Part shown: in pieces, positions 27,038 through 35,686 of the stretch
Layout: each line of letters begins with the position of its first letter
Numbering within the stretch: position 1 is the stretch's first letter
Source of the DNA: Paenibacillus sp. DMB5
Lineage (GTDB): Bacteria; Bacillota; Bacilli; Paenibacillales; Paenibacillaceae
Assembly: GCF_001517085.1 (NCBI RefSeq)
Contig: NZ_LRAC01000100.1
Span: 79,103-143,102, forward strand
Length of the DNA: 64,000 nt
Reading direction: 5' to 3'
Translations under genes and position numbers: made by a program
Notes under the pieces: generated by a model
Seen by the model: only the letters and a program-made list of their open reading frames with translations
Database searches by the model: none
What the model was told of the DNA's origin: nothing

Positions 27038-27178
27038 ATGGGCAGTCTCCTAATTGCGTGGCTTTGTATGCTTTGTCTGTTTTTTGCCTTCAGAGATAAG
27101 GTGAGCCGGAAAATTCTTTATCCTGTTGCGCTGGTCGTAGTGATCAGTACTTTGGGCTGCTGGACCATTTTAATGTAA
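27038..27178 (+). CDS. Possible 46-residue membrane microprotein
   Basis: Two hydrophobic segments (LLIAWLCMLCLFFAF and YPVALVVVISTLGCWTILM) flank a short basic turn (RDKVSRK), which looks like a designed hairpin membrane protein. The ribosome binding site is weak (AGGAAGGAG is 15 bases upstream and fits an out-of-frame ATG better). No function can be assigned. Confidence 0.35.
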   Translation: MGSLLIAWLCMLCLFFAFRDKVSRKILYPVALVVVISTLGCWTILM

Positions 27179-27266
27179 TTTTTAGCTTGCTATCAGCTTA
27201 TTTTCAGGTAGATCCTTTATAGTGAATATACCAGACACCCCCCAGTGTTATATGGTACCCTGCAGG

Positions 27267-27300
27267 TCTTGCCAACTCCCATGGCAAGGCCTTTTTGTTT
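27267..27300 (+). terminator. Intrinsic terminator
   Basis: GGTCTTGCC / GGCAAGGCC hairpin followed by TTTTTGTTT, ending whatever is transcribed across 27038-27260. Confidence 0.8.
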
Positions 27301-27331
27301 GCTGCATAATATTTTTAAATTCCGGTAATAA

Positions 27332-27374
27332 TGTGATATTTTTCACAATAAAATATTTAGAATTGTTTTATATT
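27332..27374 (+). promoter_or_regulatory. Fnr/Rex-like box and promoter of the 32-residue microprotein
   Basis: TGTGATATTTTTCACA (27332-27347) fits TGTGA-N6-TCACA. The -10 TATATT at 27369-27374 puts the box centre at about -41.5 from the expected start site, the position for activation by Fnr/CRP proteins. The Rex consensus (TTGTGAA-N4-TTCACAA) is nearly the same, so the regulator is uncertain. Confidence 0.55.
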
Positions 27375-27426
27375 GAATTTGAAATACTAAAGATAAGAAT
27401 AATGCAGTTTAAAAAGGAGAATGATG

Positions 27427-27525
27427 ATGAATCACGAAGGAAGTCTCCGCCGCGGTCTGGTGTTCGGCCTGTTTTTAAGTATTCCGCTCTGGATGTCAAT
27501 GATCGGCTGGCTGCAGCTGTTATAA
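27427..27525 (+). CDS. 32-residue single-pass membrane microprotein
   Basis: Starts at the third of three consecutive ATGs (27421, 27424, 27427), all behind AAAAAGGAGA; the second or third gives the better spacing. After MNHEGSLRRG comes one hydrophobic helix (LVFGLFLSIPLWMSMIGW). The complete unit has an Fnr/Rex-like box, a -10, a strong ribosome binding site, the ORF and an intrinsic terminator 23 bp after the stop, so it is very likely a real gene. Similar tiny membrane proteins occur in Bacillaceae, but I know no function for this one. Confidence 0.6.
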   Translation: MNHEGSLRRGLVFGLFLSIPLWMSMIGWLQLL

Positions 27526-27547
27526 TATTAAACCCGTGCCAAGAACG

Positions 27548-27586
27548 AAGACTGTCTGCGGAGTGATCCGCGGGGAGTCTTTTTTC
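27548..27586 (+). terminator. Terminator after the microprotein
   Basis: AAGACT / AGTCTT arms with an inner GCGGA/TCCGC stem, then TTTTTTCC. Confidence 0.8.
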
Positions 27587-27909
27587 CTTGAACCGGGAAT
27601 ATAATAATTTCAATAATTAGTAGTTCAAAACTGCTAGAAGGAAAATATTTTAAATACAATAATTTTAAGTGAATGAATACGGGTATTCCTGAGTATAAGA
27701 GAGAATTAGTTGGAGAATAGATAGAATTATAGGGCTCTTCTGCATATAATCCGCCGTACAGGCTCTTTTATTAAATAATCCCAATGTTATTGGCAAAATA
27801 TTATAAGGAATAGATTGACAATACAGAGGATCAGGGAATACACTGAGTTTAGTTCTAAAGTAACAAATGTCATAGACTATTGTCTCTATTACCAATTACA
27901 TACCTTCTC
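27587..27909. other. AT-rich non-coding stretch
   Basis: No gene or strong structure seen. It must hold the promoter for the c-di-GMP riboswitch transcript. A TTGACA occurs near 27815 but without a good -10, and the TATAAT at 27913-27918 is too close to the aptamer. Confidence 0.4.
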
Positions 27910-27998
27910 ATGTATAATCGCAAACCGCGCGAAAGTGCGGGACGCAAAGTCAGGAGTCTACAGCCTTTGAGAGAGGGCTACGATCGTCCGGCCGCCAT
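27910..27998 (+). promoter_or_regulatory. Cyclic di-GMP-I (GEMM-I) riboswitch
   Basis: Conserved elements appear in order: GCAAACC (27920-27926), a GAAA tetraloop on P2 (GCGC-GAAA-GTGC), GGGACGCAAAG, then TCTACAGCC...GGCTACGAT and GTCCGGCCGCC. The 3' part overlaps the 5' arm of the terminator at 27991, so ligand binding should affect termination. It lies ahead of the adhesin gene. Confidence 0.9.
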
Positions 27999-28026
27999 GG
28001 AGCTTGTCTTCCTGGCGGCTTTTTTA
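27991..28026 (+). terminator. Riboswitch-controlled terminator
   Basis: GCCGCCA / TGGCGGC hairpin followed by TTTTTTATTTTT, sharing GCCGCC with the aptamer. The overlap suggests an ON switch (aptamer folding competes with the terminator), but this needs testing. Confidence 0.8.
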
Positions 28027-28088
28027 TTTTTCAGGTGAAGGTGCTGCTATAACCAAGGTTTATATCGCATCTTGCGGGGGGATTATTA

Positions 28089-29624
28089 ATGAAACGTAAA
28101 TCTGTATTGAAATTATCTTTTGCACTGGCTATGTCTGCAGTCCTGCTGGTCGGCGGCTGGCTGGCTTCGGCCGGTCAGGGTGAAGTGAGAGCCGACAGCA
28201 CCCCCCTTCCGGGCGTTGCGGGTAAATATAACGTGTTTGTCCTTGGTGATCTCAAAGGCTACCATAGTGATTCTGAAGGCAGAATGGCTGCAGGCGGCAA
28301 TATTACCCTTACACAGGGCGGATATTCGGTAGGCCACAGCCTGAGTGCAGCAGAAATCTCAGAAATGGACTCGCTGGTGGCCGGCGGCAATCTGAGCTAT
28401 GAGATGGGGGAAGTTAACGGTAACGCCGTGTACGGCGGCACTTATACAGGTTCAGGTAAACCGCGGGGCGGGACAGGAACCCTGCGGAAAGAAACGAACG
28501 TTATTAACTTTGTCTCGGAGTTTGCCTTGCTCCGCGCTAAATCCCAGGAGCTTGCAGCTTTGACGGTGAACGGGAAGACTGAGGATAACTATGGAAATAT
28601 TAAATTGACCGGTACTGATCCTGTGCTGAATGTGTTCTCGGTTTCAGGAAGCACGCTGACTGCCGCCAATGAGCTGCGGATTACTGCACCGGAGGGATCT
28701 ACCGCTATCGTTAATATTGACGGGACTTCGGTCACGTTCAAGAACGGAAACGGGCTGACTGGCGTAAGCCAGAATAAAGTGCTCTATAACTTCCCGCAGG
28801 CAACGGCTCTGCGGCTGGAGAGTATCGGTGTAATGGGAACCGTGCTGGCACCAAATGCAGCGATTACCTTTAATAACGGGCAAATCAACGGCAGTATGAT
28901 CGGTGCTTCCCTGGAAGGAAGCGGGGAATTCCACCATAAGCCATATACCGGCCGTGACAACGGAACCCCGGTAACACCGACAGCAACGCCAACGCCGGTT
29001 CCGACAAGCACAGCGACACCGGAGCCGACAACAGCACCAACATCGACACCGACGGCAGCACCGACAAGCACGCCGACGCCGGTACCGACAACTGCGGCTA
29101 CGCCGACACCGACCTCAGGTACTCCGGCTACTGAACCGCCGGCAGCAACACCGACTTCAGACACCTCTACAGCAGCACCAACAAGCGGTGTAACGCCTGC
29201 TCCAACAGTACCGGCAACGGCCCTGCCGACGAGTGTAGTCGCTATTCCGGGCGGAACGCCGTTAACCCCGGCCGGTCCGACGGTCATTGGAACGATAGTG
29301 ACAGATGACGAGCTGGCCATCGACGATAATCCTGTTCCGCTTGGTCCAGGCGCAAGCGCAACGGCAGCCGCAGCTGGAGTGACAGTACCGCAGGCAACAC
29401 CGGTGCCAAGTCCGACAGCCGGGCCGGGACCGGATGATGAAATTATTCTTGATGATGAAATTCCGCTGGGTGGTGTCACAGATCCCGGCACTACAGCAGC
29501 GGCAGCCGCTACATTGCCGCAGACCGGGGAATCGAGCCCTGCTCCGTATTACATTACAGGTCTGACGCTGGCCGCTTTGGGGCTGCTGCTAAGCAGAACC
29601 AGAACCGGCAAACGCAAAAGCTAG
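28089..29624 (+). CDS. LPXTG-anchored surface protein, choice-of-anchor A type adhesin
   Basis: 511 residues. A signal peptide covers 1-36. An adhesin-like domain (about 42-300) begins YNVFVLGDLKGYHSDSEGRMAAGGN, typical of choice-of-anchor A surface proteins. A Pro/Thr-rich linker (about 300-470, TPTPVPTSTATPEP repeats) lifts it from the wall. The sortase signal LPQTG is at 476-480, followed by a membrane helix and a basic tail (RTRTGKRKS). The c-di-GMP riboswitch just upstream means surface display depends on this second messenger. An HD-GYP protein that should degrade c-di-GMP is encoded 1.7 kb downstream. Confidence 0.85.
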   Translation: MKRKSVLKLSFALAMSAVLLVGGWLASAGQGEVRADSTPLPGVAGKYNVFVLGDLKGYHSDSEGRMAAGGNITLTQGGYSVGHSLSAAEISEMDSLVAGGNLSYEMGEVNGNAVYGGTYTGSGKPRGGTGTLRKETNVINFVSEFALLRAKSQELAALTVNGKTEDNYGNIKLTGTDPVLNVFSVSGSTLTAANELRITAPEGSTAIVNIDGTSVTFKNGNGLTGVSQNKVLYNFPQATALRLESIGVMGTVLAPNAAITFNNGQINGSMIGASLEGSGEFHHKPYTGRDNGTPVTPTATPTPVPTSTATPEPTTAPTSTPTAAPTSTPTPVPTTAATPTPTSGTPATEPPAATPTSDTSTAAPTSGVTPAPTVPATALPTSVVAIPGGTPLTPAGPTVIGTIVTDDELAIDDNPVPLGPGASATAAAAGVTVPQATPVPSPTAGPGPDDEIILDDEIPLGGVTDPGTTAAAAATLPQTGESSPAPYYITGLTLAALGLLLSRTRTGKRKS

Positions 29625-29635
29625 AAACAGTAAAG

Positions 29636-29716
29636 CCTGGCGGATGAACTAGGAGTTCCGCCAGGAAGGCTTAAAGGCTGCTGCCGGAAGGGGTATAGCT
29701 CCGGGCAGCCTTTTTT
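29636..29716 (+). terminator. Double hairpin terminator after the adhesin gene
   Basis: First hairpin CCTGGCGGA/TCCGCCAGG (29637-29664); second AGGCTGC...CCGGA/TCCGG...GCAGCCT followed by TTTTTT (29674-29716). Confidence 0.8.
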
Positions 29717-29838
29717 ATGCTGCTTTTCGCAAATGCCTGTATGGCATGCTATACTTTGCAGACATTAGCAGCCATAGGATATTAGAGCATGGGCCGGGCG
29801 GCTAACAAGCAGATGCTTATTGTAAGGAGGCAATACAG

Positions 29839-30779
29839 ATGTGGATGATCATCATAGCAGCAATCATTATCATTGCAGCCGCCGCGCTGCTGTATGCCGG
29901 CTTTTTTTTCTACGGGGTGGCAATCCACCGTGCACCTAAGGAGTTTTTGGCCACCAGTCCGGATCTGAAGCTCGATCCGCCTGTTGCCGGGGCCTCCTGG
30001 GGTGAGGGAGCCGAGTGGGTTGCCGCCAGCATTTCCGGGAGGTCCAGCTGGTTTCAGATGACGGCCTGCAGCTTAAGGGTTATTTTCTTCCTTCTGAACG
30101 GGCAGAAGGCCGTACGGCCATCATCGCCCATGGTTATTCCGGAAAGGGAAAGGACATGGGGGCAGTTGCCAAAATGTATTACGAGCGTCTGGGCTATAAT
30201 GTACTGCTGCCGGATGCGAGGGGGCACGGTCAAAGCGAAGGCCATTATATCGGATTCGGCTGGCCGGAACGCCGGGATATGGTGAAATGGATTACTTATA
30301 TCCTGGAAGAGACCGGACCAGAGGCCCGGATTGTGCTGCATGGGGTATCCATGGGCGGGGCGACGGTGCTGATGACTTCGGGAGAAGAGCTTCCGGTGCA
30401 GGTCAAGGCCATCGTGGAAGACTGCGGTTACAGCTCGGTGAAGGCGCAGCTGTCCTATCAGCTCCGGCGGATGTACCGCCTCCCGGGCTTTCCGTTCGTG
30501 CAGTGTGCCAGCCTGGTTACCCGAATCAAAGCAGGCTACTTCTTCGGGGATGCCTCCGCGCTCAGGCAGGTGCGTAAGGCCAAGGTGCCGATTCTGTTCA
30601 TTCATGGAGATGCGGACAGATTCGTACCCTTTTACATGATGGAGGAGCTGTACCAGGCCTGCAGTGCGCCGAAAGAAAAGCTGATCGTGCACGGGGCGGG
30701 ACATGGTCTGGCTTACGATACGGATAAGACGGGGTATATCGCCAGGGTAAGCGGCTTTGTGCAGCGGTATGTACATTGA
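29839..30779 (+). pseudogene. YqkD-like membrane-anchored alpha/beta hydrolase, frameshifted
   Basis: The first frame encodes an N-terminal membrane helix (MIIIAAIIIIAAAALLYAGFFF) and runs to about GEGAEW. The catalytic part continues in another frame from about 30015: IIAHGYSGKGKDMG, DARGHGQSEG, the nucleophile elbow HGVSMGGA, and FIHGDADRFVP with a final His in GAGHG. Together they make one protein of about 313 residues, the usual length. A single missing C near 30022 (GCCGCC for GCCCGCC) would explain the break, so this may be a sequencing error. Ribosome binding site AAGGAGG at 29822. It lacks an obvious pathway; likely a serine hydrolase facing outward. Confidence 0.75.
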
Positions 30780-30808
30780 TTCCGGAAAAATCCCCTGAAA
30801 AGTAGACG

Positions 30809-30842
30809 TGCCCGGTATCCGCTTGGCGCGGTTACCGGGCAC
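30809..30842. terminator. Inverted repeat after the hydrolase gene
   Basis: GTGCCCGGTA / TACCGGGCAC, perfect 10-bp arms with a 14-base loop. The weak T tract makes termination possible but not sure. Confidence 0.5.
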
Positions 30843-31282
30843 TAATATGTTCCACACATGGCCTGCTTCCTGCAACGTATAAGCAGCTAAACCATGTCTT
30901 ATAGGTATATTCATCCCCCGCCGTCAGTGAGCGTAACGGGTGTCAAAAGTTCCTTGTTATTTCCAGCAGCCGTATGGCGAGAATAATCCTTCCAAAACGA
31001 CAAGAGCCCTACCTCTCTCTTGTCCTTGCGGCTCCGTGGCCGCGCCAGTGTGAATCGGAATACTATGTTCGAATTTAATCTCATAAAAAGGAAGAGTCAT
31101 GCAAGAAAACGTAAGATTTTGTGTCCGGATTGCCGATATTAAAAAGAAGTAAAACAATCGGCCTGACATCTTCTTGAAGGGGATACATATACACCTAAAC
31201 AAATATTCCTATATTATATCACGAAATATATACAATTGCAAACATAAGTAGTAGCTGGGTAAGACCGGGGATGGGAGAGCTA
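30843..31282. other. Intergenic region without a recognised gene
   Basis: An 81-codon minus-strand frame (30957-31202) has no ribosome binding site and unconvincing composition. The stretch 30960-31200 is GC/AT mosaic and might be a decayed element; nothing I recognise. Confidence 0.4.
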
Positions 31283-32815
31283 ATGAATATATACGGGGCA
31301 TTTTTAAAAAAGCAGATTAGCAATTATTTATTCGGCTCCGTCGTTGCGGTTATGGCGGTAGGCAGCCTGATCCTGCTTACTTCTCTGGAGATCAGCATTG
31401 TGGAATACGGCAGGCTGCTGATTGTACTGCTGCTCTCATTTATTATAATGGCAGTTACGGAAATCAGTGTATTCTTAAGGCAGATCAAGCCGATCCGGAC
31501 AGCCCTGCTCGACCCGGAGCCTGCACTGGATGTGCTGGAGGCGGCCTATCTGCACACCCACCAGCTGCCCAGACATGCGGTTATGCGCATTCTCGGCCCG
31601 CATCTTCTGGGGTTATCGCTGCCGGCGGCCCTGATGACCTTCTGGATGATTCACACCGGTCTGCTTACTATACCCTATGTTTACCTGGTAATGGCCGTTG
31701 TCGGAGCCGTACTTGTGGCCAGCATGCATGCATTGATTGAATTTTATCTGACCTGTTCAGCTATCATCCCGCTGATCAAGGAGTTCAGAAACCGGGCAAT
31801 GGAGCTGCACAATGTTGATTTTTCGCTGGAGGGTCATGTCTTTGTGCCCATCCGCCCGAAATTCCTGATCAGCTGTATGCTGATAGGCACGTTCCCGCTG
31901 TTTCTTTTTATTATGGCGACCCATATACGCATGAACAATACCGGAACCGGCCTGCTGGTCGGAGTCCAGAATTACTGGGTCTGGGCAGGAATGGTGCTGC
32001 TGATCGGCACCCTGTTCTCCTCAGTGGCAGCCCTCCTCCTGACCAACAGTGTGCAGCATCCGATTAACGAGCTGTATAAGGCCATGAACAATATCAAAGA
32101 CGGACGCCTCCTGCAGGTGCAGGATGAATATTCCGATGAATTCTCCAAGCTGGTCGCCGGATTTAATATGATGGTGCGCGGACTGCAGGACCGTGAGCAG
32201 CAGAGCCGGCAGCTGCTGGACAGCTATTTTACGACGCTCGCCGTTGCTCTGGATGCCCGGGACTCTTATACTGCAGGCCACTCGCTGAGGGTGGCGGAAT
32301 ACTCGGTTATTATCGGACAACTGGCCGGTCTGACCGGTCAAAGCCTGGACGATCTGCGCAAGTCGGCGCTGCTGCATGACATCGGCAAAATTGGCGTACC
32401 CGATAACGTCCTGTTCAAGGAAGGCAATCTGACGGACGAGGAGTTCGATCAAATTAAGAGCCATCCGGTGCTCGGGGAAAATATACTGCGCCAGATTGAG
32501 CCGGTGGAGAAAATGGCTCCGTACCTGGGCGGCGTGCGCTCACACCATGAGCGTTACGACGGGAAGGGATATCCCGACGGTCTGGGCGGTATGGACATTC
32601 CGCTGCACGGCAGGATTATTGCAGTGGCGGATGCCTATGATGCGATGACCTCGGACCGGCCTTACCGCAAGGGCATGGACCATGAGCAGGCGCTGGCTAT
32701 TCTGGAGAAGGGGCGGGGCAGCCAGTGGGATCCGCAGTTCGCCGGATTATTCCTGGCCTACTTCGGCAAAAATATACACAAGGACGAACGGGAATATCCG
32801 GGGTGTACAGGATAG
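31283..32815 (+). CDS. Membrane HD-GYP protein (c-di-GMP phosphodiesterase)
   Basis: 510 residues from the ATG at 31283, behind GGGAG; an in-frame ATG 12 bases earlier is less well placed. Several N-terminal membrane helices (to about residue 265) are followed by a HAMP-like linker (LLTNSVQHPINELYKAMNNI). The HD-GYP domain has LLHDIGKIGVPDNVL, SHPVLGENIL, HHERYDGKGYPDGLGG and AVADAYDAMTSDRPYRKG, all metal- and GYP-motif residues present. It should hydrolyse cyclic di-GMP in response to a membrane or periplasmic signal, and so counteract expression or repression through the riboswitch at 27.9 kb. Confidence 0.9.
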   Translation: MNIYGAFLKKQISNYLFGSVVAVMAVGSLILLTSLEISIVEYGRLLIVLLLSFIIMAVTEISVFLRQIKPIRTALLDPEPALDVLEAAYLHTHQLPRHAVMRILGPHLLGLSLPAALMTFWMIHTGLLTIPYVYLVMAVVGAVLVASMHALIEFYLTCSAIIPLIKEFRNRAMELHNVDFSLEGHVFVPIRPKFLISCMLIGTFPLFLFIMATHIRMNNTGTGLLVGVQNYWVWAGMVLLIGTLFSSVAALLLTNSVQHPINELYKAMNNIKDGRLLQVQDEYSDEFSKLVAGFNMMVRGLQDREQQSRQLLDSYFTTLAVALDARDSYTAGHSLRVAEYSVIIGQLAGLTGQSLDDLRKSALLHDIGKIGVPDNVLFKEGNLTDEEFDQIKSHPVLGENILRQIEPVEKMAPYLGGVRSHHERYDGKGYPDGLGGMDIPLHGRIIAVADAYDAMTSDRPYRKGMDHEQALAILEKGRGSQWDPQFAGLFLAYFGKNIHKDEREYPGCTG

Positions 32816-32955
32816 CAAGCACAGCGCCTGTGTTCCCGGACCCATGCTTTTCAGGAGAAAGCGGATACCATCCAGATTATGGGGGTGTCCGCTTCTGCTT
32901 GCGTGCCTATTTTGTGAAACAGCTCTGTAAAACCGACAATTAACGACTACATTCA

Positions 32956-32984
32956 TTGAAGGATTAAGGGCAGACCGTTATAAT
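32956..32984 (+). promoter_or_regulatory. Promoter of the eetA-ecfT operon
   Basis: -35 TTGAAG (32956-32961), 17-bp spacer, -10 TATAAT (32979-32984). The start would be near 32991, about 35 bases before eetA. A short CAGAC/GTCTG inverted repeat overlaps the -10. Confidence 0.6.
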
Positions 32985-33024
32985 TATGAAGTCTGGTTTT
33001 TAATTAAAAAATAAGGAGAATTCT

Positions 33025-33408
33025 ATGAAACGCGCAGATGTGCTGCTTATTTCCATCGTGCTGATTGCTGCGCTTGCCTTTCTCGTGCCAAGATGGCTGG
33101 GCGATGATAAAGGCGGGCCGGGCAAGAATCTCGTGGCCAATATAACAGTGGACGGCAAGCTGTTTAAAACTGTGCAGCTTACAAAGGAAGAACAGAGTAT
33201 CGAAATCCGCACAGAACGGGGCTATAACCTTTTAAAAGTGCATGACTACGGAATTGAAATGTATGAAGCGGATTGCCCCGATCAGGTATGTCTCGGCTTC
33301 GGCCGGATTACCCAGCCCAAACAGACCATCGTCTGTCTGCCGCACCGGGTGCTGGTAGAGATTGCAGGGACTTCGGGAGGAGATGAAATCGATGGCTATG
33401 TCCAGTAA
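33025..33408 (+). CDS. eetA: NusG domain II-type membrane-anchored protein, EetA-like
   Basis: 127 residues: one N-terminal membrane anchor (VLLISIVLIAALAFLVP), then an extracytoplasmic NusG-II-like domain with a cysteine pair in YEADCPDQVCLGFGRI and a third Cys in TIVCLPHRVLVEI. Proteins of this type sit next to the Gx transporter protein in flavin-based extracellular electron transfer (EET) loci, where they are called EetA. Their biochemical role is unsettled; electron passage from quinol to the outer flavoprotein has been proposed. Strong AAGGAG ribosome binding site. It overlaps eetB by 17 bp. Confidence 0.8.
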   Translation: MKRADVLLISIVLIAALAFLVPRWLGDDKGGPGKNLVANITVDGKLFKTVQLTKEEQSIEIRTERGYNLLKVHDYGIEMYEADCPDQVCLGFGRITQPKQTIVCLPHRVLVEIAGTSGGDEIDGYVQ

Positions 33409-33955
33409 AGAATCGGCAACCGCGCTGAAAAGAACGGTCATTATTGCGATATTTGCAGCCGTTGCAGTAGTGCTTAGTATAGTGGAAGCCCAGATTCCGC
33501 TCGCCGGAATGGGACTGATGCCCGGCGCCAAGCTGGGCTTTGCCAACATCATGATTCTGACTTGTATTTACTTTTTACGCGGGCGCGACGCTTTTGTACT
33601 GGTAATCCTGAAGACCCTGCTTACTGCATTCCTGCTCGGTACGTTCTCAAGCCTGCTCTTCAGCCTGTTCGGCTCCCTGCTCAGCTTTGTGGTCATGTTC
33701 CTGCTTGTCCGCTTCACCGGCAAAAGACTGAGTGTAATCGGAATCAGCATCGCCGGCGGACTTGCCCATAATACAGGACAGCTGCTTGCTGCCTCCATGG
33801 TATTTAATTCTGCAAGTATTCTGTACTACCTGCCAATCCTGCTGATTACCGGGATTGTAACCGGAATTCTGGTCGGCTTTGCAGTGCGTTATCTGGTGGC
33901 TTCACTGTCAAAGATTTCGCTGTTTGAAGAGTTTTTGGACGGACGGAGCCACTAG
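33392..33955 (+). CDS. eetB: Gx transporter family (Hpre_diP_synt_I) membrane protein, EetB-like
   Basis: 187 residues from the ATG at 33392, which follows GGGAGGAG; a longer frame from 33362 lacks a site. About five to six hydrophobic helices (IIAIFAAVAVVLSIVEAQIP, MPGAKLGFANIMIL, ISIAGGLAHNTGQLLAA). The family is often annotated as heptaprenyl diphosphate synthase component I but resembles ECF transporter S components. In EET loci it is EetB. The three ECF genes directly downstream suggest it, or a RibU homologue elsewhere, could be the substrate subunit. Confidence 0.82.
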   Translation: MAMSSKESATALKRTVIIAIFAAVAVVLSIVEAQIPLAGMGLMPGAKLGFANIMILTCIYFLRGRDAFVLVILKTLLTAFLLGTFSSLLFSLFGSLLSFVVMFLLVRFTGKRLSVIGISIAGGLAHNTGQLLAASMVFNSASILYYLPILLITGIVTGILVGFAVRYLVASLSKISLFEEFLDGRSH

Positions 33956-33974
33956 CTGCGGAAGGATGACGAAC

Positions 33975-34832
33975 ATGAAGGAAACTAACATTGACAATGA
34001 AGCGGGAGAGGCAGTCATCTCTCTAGAAGGGGTGGCCTTCGGTTATGATCCGGAGCATCCTATTCTGCATGATATTACGCTGTCGGTTCCCCGGGGGCAG
34101 TGGGTAAGCATTGTCGGCCCGAACGGCTGCGGCAAATCAACGCTCGTTAAGCTACTGAATGCCCTGCTTCCCAAAAGCGCAGGGGAAATTGTAGTCTGCG
34201 GGCAGCCCCTGGAGGAAGAAACCATCGGATCAATCCGCGGAAGCATCGGTATGGTTTTTCAGAATCCCGACAATCAGTTTATCGGGGCTACCGTAGAGGA
34301 GGATATCCTGTTCGGTCTGGAAGGACTGTGTTTATCCTATGAAGAGATGGACGAACGCCTGAAGCTGTATACAGAGAAGCTGGGAATCAGCCATCTGCTG
34401 TCCAAACATCCGGGTGAGCTGTCCGGCGGCCAGAAGCAGCGGGTGGCAATTGCCTCCATTCTAGCCATGAAGCCAGGCATCGTCATCTTTGACGAGGCCT
34501 CTTCCATGTTGGACGAGGGCAGCCGCAATGAACTGCTGGTTATTCTGCAGGGGATGCGGGACGAAGGCTATACCATTCTGATGATTACGCATGATGCTGA
34601 TGAGATTCTGGCATCCGACCGGGTGCTCGCCCTTCACGGGGGCAGCCTGGCGGCAGATCTCACACCGGAGGAGCTGTTCCGGGATCAGGGGCTGCTTGCC
34701 AAATGTCATCTGCGTGAGCCTTATCCCTGGCAGCTTGCCCGTGAATTACAGCGCTTAGGCATCAGGACGGATGTTCCCGCCAGTGAAAAGGAGCTTATAG
34801 ATACGTTATGGCCATACAACTACAGCAAGTAA
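33975..34832 (+). CDS. ecfA1: ECF transporter ATPase A1
   Basis: 285 residues from the ATG at 33975 (GGAAGG nine bases upstream). ABC ATPase with Walker A GPNGCGKST, Q-loop FQNPDNQF, signature LSGGQKQR, Walker B GIVIFDEA and switch His in MITHD. The Walker B is followed by SSMLDEGS, as in EcfA1. It overlaps ecfA2 by 25 bp. In EET loci an ECF module moves flavin (FMN/FAD) for the external flavinylation enzyme; that link is inferred from position. Confidence 0.9.
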   Translation: MKETNIDNEAGEAVISLEGVAFGYDPEHPILHDITLSVPRGQWVSIVGPNGCGKSTLVKLLNALLPKSAGEIVVCGQPLEEETIGSIRGSIGMVFQNPDNQFIGATVEEDILFGLEGLCLSYEEMDERLKLYTEKLGISHLLSKHPGELSGGQKQRVAIASILAMKPGIVIFDEASSMLDEGSRNELLVILQGMRDEGYTILMITHDADEILASDRVLALHGGSLAADLTPEELFRDQGLLAKCHLREPYPWQLARELQRLGIRTDVPASEKELIDTLWPYNYSK

Positions 34833-35686
34833 GCTATACCTACGCTGACCGGAGCCTGTGGAGGCAGACGGCGCTGCATGATATTAATCTCAGTATTGCC
34901 AAAGGATCCATGGTCGGAATCGCCGGGGCAACCGGCTCCGGCAAGTCTACGCTGCTGCAGCTGTTCAACGGGATTCTGAAGCCTTCCCAGGGGACGGTTC
35001 AGGTGCTGGATGTGACGATACAGGCGGGTGAAAAAGCGCCTAGGCTGCTGCCGCTGCGCCGCAGGGTCGGACTGGTTTTTCAGTTCCCGGAGCAGCAGAT
35101 GTTTGAAGAGACGGTCGAGAAGGATCTGATCTTCGGGCCGCTTAATTTCGGAATGAGCCCGGAGGAGGCCAAAGCACGGGCCCGTCAGGCTATGACCGAT
35201 ATGGGACTGGACCTTGCGCTGCTGGAACGCAACCCGTTCCGTTTAAGCGGAGGACAGATGCGCAAGGCGGCCATTGCTTCCGTACTGGCGATGGATCCGG
35301 AGATTATTGTTCTGGATGAACCGACAGCGACACTGGACCCGCTTAGCCGGGCTGAGCTGATCGGACTGCTGGAGCGGCTCTGCCGCGAGCAGGGCCGGAC
35401 CATTATTATAGTAACCCACCGGATGGACGAGCTGCTGCCGTACGCAGATCATTGGGCGCTGCTCAAGGAAGGCGGACTTATGTTTCAGGGGAGCGGCCTC
35501 GCGCTTGCGCAAGACCCGGATATTCTGGAGCGCTGCGGTCTGAGTGTTCCGCAATCGCTCCGGTATTGGCATGCGGTTGCCCGGCGTTTCGGACTGGAGG
35601 GCGAGCAGCCCTGCCTGACTGCAGAAAGCCTGGCTGAGCGGATCGCTTCTCTGCAGGCTGAAGGAATGAGGGATAGCCATGAATGA
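34808..35686 (+). CDS. ecfA2: ECF transporter ATPase A2
   Basis: 292 residues. Walker A GATGSGKST, Q-loop FQFPEQQMFEETVEKD, signature RLSGGQMRKAAIA, Walker B IIVLDEPTATLDP, switch His VTHR. The FPEQQ(M/L)FEETV segment is characteristic of EcfA2. It pairs with EcfA1 as the asymmetric ATPase dimer under EcfT. It overlaps ecfA1 upstream and ecfT downstream (8 bp), so the three are tightly coupled. Confidence 0.92.
   Translation: MAIQLQQVSYTYADRSLWRQTALHDINLSIAKGSMVGIAGATGSGKSTLLQLFNGILKPSQGTVQVLDVTIQAGEKAPRLLPLRRRVGLVFQFPEQQMFEETVEKDLIFGPLNFGMSPEEAKARARQAMTDMGLDLALLERNPFRLSGGQMRKAAIASVLAMDPEIIVLDEPTATLDPLSRAELIGLLERLCREQGRTIIIVTHRMDELLPYADHWALLKEGGLMFQGSGLALAQDPDILERCGLSVPQSLRYWHAVARRFGLEGEQPCLTAESLAERIASLQAEGMRDSHE

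Noticed and set aside
27913..27918. TATAAT as the promoter of the c-di-GMP riboswitch RNA
   Set aside because: Transcription would start inside or past the GCAAACC block of the aptamer and there is no matching -35.
28975..29260. Proline/threonine codon repeats in the adhesin gene as a DNA repeat element
   Set aside because: They encode a normal wall-spanning linker and vary in sequence; better described as protein low complexity.
28784..29491. 235-codon minus-strand frame in the adhesin gene
   Set aside because: Low-complexity Val/Gly sequence arising from the Pro/Thr-repeat linker on the other strand.
30957..31202. 81-codon minus-strand frame
   Set aside because: No ribosome binding site or recognisable family; left as unassigned intergenic sequence.
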